The notes under the pieces are model-generated. The model was given only the letters and a program-made list of their open reading frames with translations. It made no database searches and had not been told where the DNA came from. A stretch of 64,000 nt of DNA from Winogradskyella sp. (GTDB lineage: Bacteria > Bacteroidota > Bacteroidia > Flavobacteriales > Flavobacteriaceae): positions 48,650 to 112,649 of the forward strand of contig PBLD01000007.1 in NCBI GenBank assembly GCA_002722255.1. Reading direction: 5' to 3'. Positions 18,297-25,767 of this stretch are shown in pieces; the first letter of the stretch is position 1, and each line of letters opens with the position of its first letter. A program made the position numbers and the translations under genes.

Positions 18297-19250
18297 TTAA
18301 TCTCTGTTTTCTATACTTTTATATGCAGCAATTACTTTCTTAACTAATTTATGACGAATGACGTCTTTGTCATCTAAATAAACCATGCCTATACCATCAA
18401 TGTTTTTAAGAACTAGCAAGGCTTCCTTTAAACCTGAAATGGTACGACGTGGTAAATCTACCTGCCCAGGATCTCCTGTTAAAAGAAACTTGGCATTTTT
18501 ACCCATACGTGTTAAGAACATTTTCATTTGTGCATGTGTTGTATTTTGCCCTTCGTCTAAGATAACAAATGCATTATCTAAGGTACGACCACGCATAAAT
18601 GCTAATGGTGCTATTTGTATAACGCCTTTTTCTATATAGCTTTCTAACTTTTCATGCGGAATCATATCACGCAAAGCGTCATACAAAGGCTGCATATAAG
18701 GATCTAATTTCTCTTTTAAATCACCTGGCAAAAACCCTAAATTTTCACCAGCCTCAACAGCTGGCCTGGTTAGTATAATACGTTTAACTTCCTTACTTTT
18801 TAAAGCTTGTACGGCCAGTGCTACACCTGTGTAAGTTTTACCTGTACCTGCAGGACCTATAGCAAAAACCATATCGTTTTTACGAATGCTCTCTACGAGT
18901 TTTCTTTGATTAACTGTTTGCGCCTTAATGAGTTTGCCTCCTACTCCATGTACTATAACTTCTCCACTTGTTGCAGAGGTTGAATAATCTTCGCTACTGT
19001 TGCTTGTCAAGATTCGCTCAATCACATTTTCATCAAGCTTGTTGTACTTTCCAAAATGCTTCATAAGCATCATCATTCGCGTATCAAATTCCTCAAGTAA
19101 ATCTTCATCACCATAGGCTTTAATTTTATTACCACGTGCAACGATTTTTAGTTTAGGGAAGTATTTTTTTAATAGTTCAATGTTGGCATTTTGGGCACCG
19201 AAGAATTCCTTTGGAGTAATTTCTTCTAATTCTAGAATAAGTTCGTTCAA
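18297..19250 (-). CDS. phoH: PhoH-family ATPase
   Basis: Cytoplasmic P-loop ATPase of the PhoH/YbeZ type, linked in bacteria to RNA and ribosome maintenance. The Walker A motif is GPAGTGKT (about residue 133) and Walker B is FVILDEGQN (about 230), followed by FLLTGDPGQVDLP. A short N-terminal domain precedes the ATPase, and the length of 317 is typical. In many genomes it sits beside ybeY, but not here. Confidence 0.93.
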   Translation of the reverse strand: MNELILELEEITPKEFFGAQNANIELLKKYFPKLKIVARGNKIKAYGDEDLLEEFDTRMMMLMKHFGKYNKLDENVIERILTSNSSEDYSTSATSGEVIVHGVGGKLIKAQTVNQRKLVESIRKNDMVFAIGPAGTGKTYTGVALAVQALKSKEVKRIILTRPAVEAGENLGFLPGDLKEKLDPYMQPLYDALRDMIPHEKLESYIEKGVIQIAPLAFMRGRTLDNAFVILDEGQNTTHAQMKMFLTRMGKNAKFLLTGDPGQVDLPRRTISGLKEALLVLKNIDGIGMVYLDDKDVIRHKLVKKVIAAYKSIENRD

Positions 19251-19371
19251 AAGGCTAATTAATTTAGTGTGTTAATCTGTTTTCTTTTCTTAGTTTTGTG
19301 TAACGTTTGTGTACAAACAAATCTAACAATTTTACAACCTCAATTCTAAAAAAAATATCAACAATTAATCC

Positions 19372-20241
19372 ATGGCAATTATTACTTTAACCACTGATTT
19401 TGGAGAAAAAGATCACTTTGCTGGTGCGATTAAAGGAGCTATATTAAGTGAATTATCGGAAGTTAGAATTGTAGATGTTTCGCATTCTGTGTCTCCTTTC
19501 AATATTTCTGAAGCGGCATATATTATTTTAAATGCGTACAGTAGTTTCCCTAAAGGAACCATTCACATTATAGGAATTGATTCTGAGTTAAGCCCTGAAA
19601 ATAAGCACATTGCAGTCAAGTTAGATGACCATTACTTTATATGTGCAAACAATGGCATAATGAGTATGATTTGCTCTGAGATTGCGCCAGAGAAAATTGT
19701 TGAAATTAATATCCATGATAAAATTGAAACCAATTTTCCTGTTCTGGATGTTTTTGTAAAAGTAGCTTGCCATATTGCAAGAGGAGGCACTCTTGAGGTT
19801 ATAGGAAAAGTTATTAACACTATTAAGCCTATAAAAAATTTAAATCCTTTTGTTAATGATGACAAAAATCAAATAATAGGGAGTGTTATATACATCGATA
19901 ATTATGGTAATGTTGTTACTAACATTAAAAGGAAGTTTTTTGAGGAAGTGCAAAAAACACGACAATACGAAATCTCAGCTCGAAATCATAAGTTTAGAAA
20001 AATTTACAACAGATACAGTGACATTGTAAATTTTGATATTGAAGAATCAAAGCGAAATGATGAAGGAAAGGGCTTAGTGGTCTTTAATTCATCTGGTTAT
20101 CTGGAGATTGCAGTTTACAAAAGTAACTGTAGTACTGTAGGTAGTGCTTCTACGCTTATGGGTTTAAAAACAATGGATACAGTAACAGTAAACTTCCTGC
20201 CCAGCCTCAGTCCTTCACTAAGGGAAGGAAGCCTAAGATGA
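19372..20241 (+). CDS. SAM hydroxide adenosyltransferase (DUF62 family)
   Basis: Enzyme of the fluorinase/chlorinase superfamily; most members hydrolyse S-adenosylmethionine to adenosine and methionine. The start ITLTTDFGEKDHFAGAIKG and the motifs HIIGIDSELSP, FICANNGIMSMI and IDNYGNVVTNI fit the family. The natural C-terminus is probably near VTVNF. The last 12 residues (LPSLSPSLREGS and two more) are encoded by a palindromic repeat at 20209-20229 and look like a read-through tail rather than a functional part. Confidence 0.87.
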   Translation: MAIITLTTDFGEKDHFAGAIKGAILSELSEVRIVDVSHSVSPFNISEAAYIILNAYSSFPKGTIHIIGIDSELSPENKHIAVKLDDHYFICANNGIMSMICSEIAPEKIVEINIHDKIETNFPVLDVFVKVACHIARGGTLEVIGKVINTIKPIKNLNPFVNDDKNQIIGSVIYIDNYGNVVTNIKRKFFEEVQKTRQYEISARNHKFRKIYNRYSDIVNFDIEESKRNDEGKGLVVFNSSGYLEIAVYKSNCSTVGSASTLMGLKTMDTVTVNFLPSLSPSLREGSLR

Positions 20242-20300
20242 CGCAAAAACCAAAAAAAATATTTTCACAACAGTAAGAAAGTCCTTTACTTTGAAAAGGA
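20209..20300. repeat. Pair of related 21-bp imperfect palindromes
   Basis: AGTCCTTCACT...GAAGGA at 20209-20229 and AGTCCTTTACT...AAAGGA at 20280-20300 share most bases, and each folds into a short hairpin. The first lies inside the 3' end of the SAM hydrolase gene and the second in the following gap. They look like two copies of a small interspersed repeat. Confidence 0.6.
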
Positions 20301-20322
20301 TTTAGGAAAGGCTTTTAAAATT

Positions 20323-20619
20323 ATGTTAGTAAGAATTGTAAAAATGAGTTTTGAACCGACTAAGATTGAAGAATTCTTGGCTAATTTTGAAGCGAATAAA
20401 TCTAAAATTAGAGCATTTGGAGGTTGTAGTTTTTTAGAATTATATAGAGATCAAAACAATACCAATATCTTTTTTACGTATAGTTATTGGAACTCTGAAA
20501 ATGATTTAAATAATTACAGACATTCTGAATTATTTAAAAGTGTTTGGGCTAAAACCAAACCTTTATTTAATGCAAAACCTGAAGCTTGGAGTGTGGATAA
20601 ATTAGTTTCTCTTAATTAA
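20323..20619 (+). CDS. Antibiotic biosynthesis monooxygenase-like (ABM) protein
   Basis: A 98-residue dimeric alpha-beta barrel protein by pattern: an N-terminal strand (VRIVKMSF), a long helix with FLANFEANKSKIRAFGGC, a strand SFLELYRD, then FTYSYWNSENDLNNYRHSELF, which is typical of ABM-domain proteins. Members range from quinol monooxygenases to heme-degrading enzymes, and no activity can be read here. It precedes a membrane protein gene by 8 bases. Confidence 0.8.
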   Translation: MLVRIVKMSFEPTKIEEFLANFEANKSKIRAFGGCSFLELYRDQNNTNIFFTYSYWNSENDLNNYRHSELFKSVWAKTKPLFNAKPEAWSVDKLVSLN

Positions 20620-20627
20620 TTTTAAAT

Positions 20628-20933
20628 TTGAGTTTATTAGTAAAAATAGTTTTATCCTTAGTGGTTACATTCATTGCTTTTGGTTTCGTAATATTTTTAG
20701 CTGGCGGTGGACATGGTACTTATTTACCGATGAAATATTTATTCCCTTATAGCATGATTATAGCTATACTTAATAAAAATATAAATTGGCTGGCTATATC
20801 AATAGGTCTTCTTCAATTTCCCATATACTCATTAATTATTGACAATAAATTGAAATGGAAAATTTTAGTTCTAGTTTTACATATTTTTGCAATAATTATC
20901 GTTTTAAACATGAATGATCAAATATTCAATTAA
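20628..20933 (+). CDS. Hypothetical three- to four-helix membrane protein
   Basis: Not recognised. The reading frame starts at TTG (20628). The 101 residues are nearly all hydrophobic helices, so it is an inner-membrane protein. Its end lies 2 bases before gldF, so it may be cotranscribed with the gliding genes. Confidence 0.65.
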   Translation: MSLLVKIVLSLVVTFIAFGFVIFLAGGGHGTYLPMKYLFPYSMIIAILNKNINWLAISIGLLQFPIYSLIIDNKLKWKILVLVLHIFAIIIVLNMNDQIFN

Positions 20934-20935
20934 AA

Positions 20936-21658
20936 ATGCTAGCAATCTTAAAAAAAGAAATAAACACCTTCTTTGCCTCACCAATTGGCTATTTGGTTAT
21001 TGGTGTGTTTTTATTATTAAACGGTTTGTTTTTATGGGTGTTTAAAGGTGATTTCAATATTTTTAATAATGGTATCGCAAGCTTATCCTCGTTCTTTTTA
21101 TTAGCACCTTGGATTCTTATCTTTTTAGTTCCTGCTGTAACGATGCGTAGTTTTAGTGATGAAAAAAAGCAAGGTACTTTAGAGTTATTAGTTACCAAGC
21201 CTATTTCTCATTTTCAGATTGTGTTGGGCAAATATTTTGGTGCTTTTGTCCTTATTATCTTAGCATTAATACCAACTCTACTCTATGTTTATTCAGTTTA
21301 CCAATTAGGTAGCCCAGAAGGTAATTTAGATATGGGAAGCACTATTGGATCTTACTTTGGTCTACTGTTCCTTGTCGCTGCTTATACAGCCATTGGAGTG
21401 TTTGCGTCTACCCTTTCAGATAATCAAATTGTTGCATTTATTATTGCTGTATTTATCTGTTTCTTTATGTACTTTGGATTTGAAGGGCTTTCAAACTATA
21501 ATGTATTTGGTGATTTAGTATATATGGAAAATCTTGGAATGTCTGCGCATTACAACAGTATGAGTCGTGGTGTTATTGACACAAGAGATTTGGTATATTT
21601 TATAAGTATAGCTTTAGCGTTTTTATTATTTACAAAACTTAGAATTCAGAAACAATGA
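20936..21658 (+). CDS. gldF: Gliding motility ABC transporter permease GldF
   Basis: Permease of the GldAFG complex needed for gliding in Flavobacterium johnsoniae. The 240 residues have six hydrophobic helices and the typical N-terminus LAILKKEINTFFASPIGYLVI. The motif FSDEKKQGTLELLVTKPIS (about 73-91) is characteristic of this ABC-2 family. The ATPase GldA is not in the window. The ATGA overlap with the next gene shows coupling. Confidence 0.94.
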   Translation: MLAILKKEINTFFASPIGYLVIGVFLLLNGLFLWVFKGDFNIFNNGIASLSSFFLLAPWILIFLVPAVTMRSFSDEKKQGTLELLVTKPISHFQIVLGKYFGAFVLIILALIPTLLYVYSVYQLGSPEGNLDMGSTIGSYFGLLFLVAAYTAIGVFASTLSDNQIVAFIIAVFICFFMYFGFEGLSNYNVFGDLVYMENLGMSAHYNSMSRGVIDTRDLVYFISIALAFLLFTKLRIQKQ

Positions 21659-22155
21659 TTATAACACCCTTTTTAGTCATATTTATGATAGTAGTCTTTG
21701 CACTACTCTTTTTGTTTTTGAATACTGTAGACAAACGCAAATGGTTAACAGGATTAATCAGCTTGGTTTTAACACCTTTTGTGTATTTCTATATGTTTTA
21801 TCCTTTTGTAAATATTGTTAGCAATTACCATCATCAAAAGTATTTTGATAGTGAAGCATGGATTGAAAAACCAGCCTTACGCTACGAAATGATTGACAAC
21901 ACTATAGAATCTGACACACTTATTGGTGCTTCTAAAACCAAAATTACTTCCCTTTTAGGAAAATACGAATGGTTGTCTTGGGATGACAGTATAAAAGATC
22001 ATGACAACAATAAATGGAATTACGGATTAGGCATTGAACCTGGTGCTTTTAATAGTGAAAGAGAATGTGTAGAAATCATTTTTAAGAATGATAAGGTCAC
22101 TGAGTTAAGACATTATCAAGAAGAAATAACCTACGAGAGCAATGAAAAAGAATAA
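21655..22155 (+). CDS. Membrane protein inserted between gldF and gldG
   Basis: Not recognised. Two N-terminal membrane helices (about 3-22 and 31-53) are followed by a soluble domain of about 100 residues. That domain, with the patterns GASKTKITSLLGKYEW and IIFKNDKVTELRHYQ, resembles the BamE/SmpA-like fold. It overlaps gldF by 4 bases and gldG by 14, so it is tightly coupled to both. gldF and gldG are normally adjacent, so this gene may be an accessory of the Gld transporter. Confidence 0.8.
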   Translation: MIITPFLVIFMIVVFALLFLFLNTVDKRKWLTGLISLVLTPFVYFYMFYPFVNIVSNYHHQKYFDSEAWIEKPALRYEMIDNTIESDTLIGASKTKITSLLGKYEWLSWDDSIKDHDNNKWNYGLGIEPGAFNSERECVEIIFKNDKVTELRHYQEEITYESNEKE

Positions 22156-23806
22156 AACTTTAATTTACATACTCGTTGTGTTAGTTGGGCTCGTTTTAGT
22201 AAATGCTATATCGAGCAAACTTTATGGTCGATACGATTTAACCAAAGACAAGCGCTACACATTATCTGATGCCACAAATACTATTATAGATAATATAGAT
22301 TCTCCATTAATAATTGATGTTTTTTTAGAAGGTGAATTTCCTTCAGAATTTAGATTACTTCAAACCGAGACAAAACAAATCATTGAAGAATTTCAACTCA
22401 AAACCAATAATATAAAAGTTAACTATATCAATCCTATTGAGGATGAATCTACCAGAGAACAAATTATTGATGAACTTACACGCTCTGGATTAGAACCTTA
22501 TATTAACACAGATAATAGCACAGGTAAAGTTACTCAAGAAATAATTTTCCCTTGGGCATTTGCAAGCTATGGAGATCAAACAGTTAAAATTCCATTATTA
22601 AAAAAGAGTATTACTCAAGAGTTATCCGAGCAGATAAACAACTCTGTACAAGGGCTTGAATATGCGTTTGCTGATGCTTTTAATAAACTCGTAAATTCAA
22701 AATCCAAGACTATTGCTGTACTAAAAGGTAATGGTGAACTCGCTGATTTAAACCTTGCGGATTTTCTTCAAACAACACAATCTTACTATAAAATTGCACC
22801 TTTTACATTAGATAGTGTTGCTACAAACCCACAAGGAACTTTAGATAAGCTTAAACAATACGATTTAATTGTTGTTGCTAAACCAACACAAGCCTTTTCA
22901 GAAGAAGAAAAACTGGTGCTCGATCAGTATACCATGAGAGGCGGAAAGAGTTTATGGCTTACTGAGTCTGTAATAATGGATGAAGATAGTTTGCGAAATG
23001 CCACAAACTCTAGTGTCTCCATTATGAGAGACCTTAATCTTAATGACTTTTTCTTTAAATATGGTGTAAGGGTAAATCCTAGTTTGGTAAAAGACCTCTT
23101 CTCTGCTCCAATTATGTTGGCTATAGGTGAAGGAAGCCAAGCACAATTACAACCCATTCAATGGCAATATGCACCATTGGCCTCGTCAAATCAAAAGCAT
23201 CCTATTACCAAAAATTTAGAATTAGTACGCTACGATTTTGCAAGTCCTATGGACACGCTTAAAAATGATGTCAATAAAACAATATTGCTTCAAAGTTCCC
23301 CTAAATCTAGATTAGAAGGCGTACCAACTGGTATATCTCTAAATGACGTTACAAAATCTCCTGATGAGAGTTTATATAATTCTGGTCCACAAAACTTAGC
23401 TGTTTTATTAGAGGGTGAATTTACTTCTGTTTATGATCAACGTGTATTGCCTTTTAAAGTGAAAAATTTTAAGTCTAAAAGTTCACCTACAAAAATGGTG
23501 GTTATTTCTGATGGTGATGTTATAAAAAATGACGTTAGACAAAGAAGACCTTTAGAACTAGGTGTAGATTACAGAGGTTTTCTATATGGTAATAAAGAAT
23601 TCTTACTTAATACCGTCAATTACCTTTTAGACGATACCGGACTTATAAACATTAGAGCCAAAGAAATTAGCGTTGCTTACCTTGATGAAGATAAAACAAA
23701 GGAAGAAAGCAGTACTTGGCAACTCCTAAACATTGCATTACCATTGGCACTACTTGCTGTTTTTGGTTTGGCTTTTAACTTCTTTAGAAAGAAGAAATAC
23801 ACCTAG
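22142..23806 (+). CDS. gldG: Gliding motility-associated protein GldG
   Basis: Substrate-binding-like component of the Gld ABC system. The 554 residues have an N-terminal membrane anchor (about 5-22), a large periplasmic region beginning YDLTKDKRYTLSDAT, typical of the family, and a second helix near the C-terminus (about 530-547) before FFRKKKYT. The overlap with the upstream gene implies coupled translation. It is followed after 89 bases by dnaN, an order I believe is common in this family. Confidence 0.95.
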   Translation: MKKNKTLIYILVVLVGLVLVNAISSKLYGRYDLTKDKRYTLSDATNTIIDNIDSPLIIDVFLEGEFPSEFRLLQTETKQIIEEFQLKTNNIKVNYINPIEDESTREQIIDELTRSGLEPYINTDNSTGKVTQEIIFPWAFASYGDQTVKIPLLKKSITQELSEQINNSVQGLEYAFADAFNKLVNSKSKTIAVLKGNGELADLNLADFLQTTQSYYKIAPFTLDSVATNPQGTLDKLKQYDLIVVAKPTQAFSEEEKLVLDQYTMRGGKSLWLTESVIMDEDSLRNATNSSVSIMRDLNLNDFFFKYGVRVNPSLVKDLFSAPIMLAIGEGSQAQLQPIQWQYAPLASSNQKHPITKNLELVRYDFASPMDTLKNDVNKTILLQSSPKSRLEGVPTGISLNDVTKSPDESLYNSGPQNLAVLLEGEFTSVYDQRVLPFKVKNFKSKSSPTKMVVISDGDVIKNDVRQRRPLELGVDYRGFLYGNKEFLLNTVNYLLDDTGLINIRAKEISVAYLDEDKTKEESSTWQLLNIALPLALLAVFGLAFNFFRKKKYT

Positions 23807-23848
23807 AATTTGTTAATAAGTTTGTTTTACAAATCTATACGATTAAGA

Positions 23849-23856
23849 TATATTTG
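23849..23856 (+). promoter_or_regulatory. -7 box for dnaN
   Basis: TATATTTG fits TAnnTTTG, 39 bases before the ATG at 23896. A TTTG at 23821-23824 is 24 bases upstream, slightly farther than usual. Confidence 0.45.
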
Positions 23857-23895
23857 TAGGATACGTTATAATTGATAAAATTTTAAATTATTAGC

Positions 23896-25014
23896 ATGAA
23901 ATTTATAGTTTCAAGTACATATTTACTCAAACAACTTCAGGTATTAGGAGGTGTTATTAATAACAGTAACACGTTACCTATTTTAGATAATTTCTTATTT
24001 GAATTAAGCCAATCGAAACTTACGATTTCGGCTAGTGATTTAGAAACAACAATGTCTTCTACAATCGATGTAGAGAGTGATTCTGAAGGTAGCATTGCTT
24101 TACCTGCGCGTTTATTATTAGACACGTTAAAAACGTTTCCTGAGCAACCATTGACGTTTGTTGTAGAAGAAAACAATACTGTAGAAATCAGTTCTAATCA
24201 TGGTAAATATGCTTTAGCTTATGCTGATGGTGCTGAATTCCCAAATGCTGTTTCTGTAGAAGATGCAAGCAAAACAACCATAATGGGAGATATATTAGCT
24301 ACAGCAATTAGCAAAACTATTTTTGCTGCAGGTAATGACGATTTAAGACCTGTAATGAGTGGTGTCTTTTTTCAGTTCTCTCAAGACAATTTAACCTTTG
24401 TAGCTACAGATGCTCATAAATTGGTGAAATATACTAGAGATGACGTCAGTGCAACAGAGTCTGCTGAATTTATAATGCCTAAAAAACCTTTAAATCTTTT
24501 AAAAGGAATTTTAGCAGGAAATGATGAAGATGTTTTAGTAGAGTATAACGAATCTAACGCTAAGTTTACTTTTGATAATTCGGTGTTAATTTGTCGATTA
24601 ATAGATGGTAAATATCCAAACTACGAAGCTGTGATTCCTAAAGAGAATCCTAACAAACTAGTTATTGCAAGAACACAATTCTTAAATTCTGTTCGTCGTG
24701 TTAGTATTTTCTCTAACAAAACAACACATCAAATTCGTTTAAAAATTGCTGGTGCTGAGTTAAATATCTCTGCCGAAGATGTTGATTATAGCAACAAAGC
24801 AGAAGAACGATTAACATGCGACTACCAAGGCGACGATATGCAAATTGGTTTTAACTCTCGCTTCTTAACAGAAATGATTAATAACTTAAGCTCTGATGAT
24901 GTTCAGTTAGAAATGAGCTTACCAAACAGAGCTGGTATTTTAACTCCGGTTGATGGGTTAGATGAAGGTGAGCATGTAACTATGCTAGTAATGCCTGTAA
25001 TGCTAAATAACTAA
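23896..25014 (+). CDS. dnaN: DNA polymerase III beta subunit (sliding clamp)
   Basis: Ring-shaped processivity factor of DNA polymerase III. The 372 residues match the family in length and in its three repeated domains. Visible features are NTLPILDNFLFEL (about 25), the DAHKLVKY segment (about 175) and the conserved C-terminal pattern ending TMLVMPVMLNN. No dnaA or origin lies nearby. A strong terminator follows. Confidence 0.97.
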   Translation: MKFIVSSTYLLKQLQVLGGVINNSNTLPILDNFLFELSQSKLTISASDLETTMSSTIDVESDSEGSIALPARLLLDTLKTFPEQPLTFVVEENNTVEISSNHGKYALAYADGAEFPNAVSVEDASKTTIMGDILATAISKTIFAAGNDDLRPVMSGVFFQFSQDNLTFVATDAHKLVKYTRDDVSATESAEFIMPKKPLNLLKGILAGNDEDVLVEYNESNAKFTFDNSVLICRLIDGKYPNYEAVIPKENPNKLVIARTQFLNSVRRVSIFSNKTTHQIRLKIAGAELNISAEDVDYSNKAEERLTCDYQGDDMQIGFNSRFLTEMINNLSSDDVQLEMSLPNRAGILTPVDGLDEGEHVTMLVMPVMLNN

Positions 25015-25055
25015 GCTTATAATAATATTGCTATTTCTCAAATATTTACTTATTT

Positions 25056-25082
25056 AAAAGCTCACTGTAATAGTGAGCTTTT
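25056..25082 (+). terminator. Terminator of dnaN
   Basis: AAAAGCTCACT (25056-25066) and AGTGAGCTTTT (25072-25082) form an 11-bp stem with loop GTAAT, followed by more T. Confidence 0.9.
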
Positions 25083-25098
25083 TTTTATTCAAAAAAAA

Positions 25099-25121
25099 GG
25101 TTCATCATAAACGGATGAACC
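25099..25121 (-). terminator. Terminator of the minus-strand lipoprotein gene
   Basis: GGTTCATC and GATGAACC form an 8-bp stem. On the minus strand it is followed by a run of eight T. Confidence 0.85.
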
Positions 25122-25146
25122 TTAAAATTCTTGTTTTTAGAACGAC

Positions 25147-25689
25147 TTATTCATCTCCCGGAGTTATATATAAAAAGCTTCCTACATATAGACCCGAAAT
25201 TTCTGTACCATCATTTCTTGTGAAGGAAAACGACAAATTAATAGAATCTACTGTATAATCTATAACAGTAATACTGCCAGAAGCAACTTCTAAATCAAAG
25301 TTACTTCCACTTTTATAAAATTGACTGAAACCGTTTTCAAATTCAGAATTAATAACATCTCCATTAACAATAAATTCTACACTTGAAATCTCATCTAGAC
25401 CGTAAGTTTCTCCTGGAGTAAGATCAAAATGATTAATCCTTGCTAAAAAATAATCTACATTATTAAGTGTCGTACCTTCAAATGAAGCTGATATTTCTGC
25501 CTCAGTACTGTTTGTTAAACTTAAAAAAACAGAATTAAATGACGGCTCTACGACTGCTGCTTTCATCTCAAAAGAAGATTCACCTACTTTAATGAATTTA
25601 CTTTCTGAAGTATTGGAATCATCATCTGATGAACAAGAAGTTAATAAAATTATAAGCAGTGCAAATGTGATTGTTTTTAAATATTTCAT
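25147..25689 (-). CDS. Small lipoprotein of unknown function
   Basis: The ATG at 25689 gives a clean lipoprotein signal (MKYLKTITFALLIILLTSC); the longer open frame adds a Lys-rich leader that does not fit. The 180-residue product has a Ser/Asp-rich tether after the Cys and then beta-strand patterns. I do not recognise the fold. The gene downstream of the T9SS cargo gene is separated from it by a terminator at 25723. Confidence 0.8.
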   Translation of the reverse strand: MKYLKTITFALLIILLTSCSSDDDSNTSESKFIKVGESSFEMKAAVVEPSFNSVFLSLTNSTEAEISASFEGTTLNNVDYFLARINHFDLTPGETYGLDEISSVEFIVNGDVINSEFENGFSQFYKSGSNFDLEVASGSITVIDYTVDSINLSFSFTRNDGTEISGLYVGSFLYITPGDE

Positions 25690-25722
25690 AGTTTTTGTTT
25701 TGAATAGTTTCTTTTTAAAAAA

Positions 25723-25743
25723 AGCGCCCACAAAGTGAGCGCT
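25723..25743 (-). terminator. Terminator of the T9SS cargo gene
   Basis: AGCGCTCAC and GTGGGCGCT on the minus strand pair through one U-G wobble around TTT and are followed by seven T. Confidence 0.88.
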
Positions 25744-25767
25744 AAATCAAGTTGAAGTAGCATCAAC

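Noticed and set aside
19300..19313. GTAAC-GTTT-GTGTA upstream of phoH as another island operator
   Set aside because: Only the left half matches and there is no TAnnTTTG box at the expected position.
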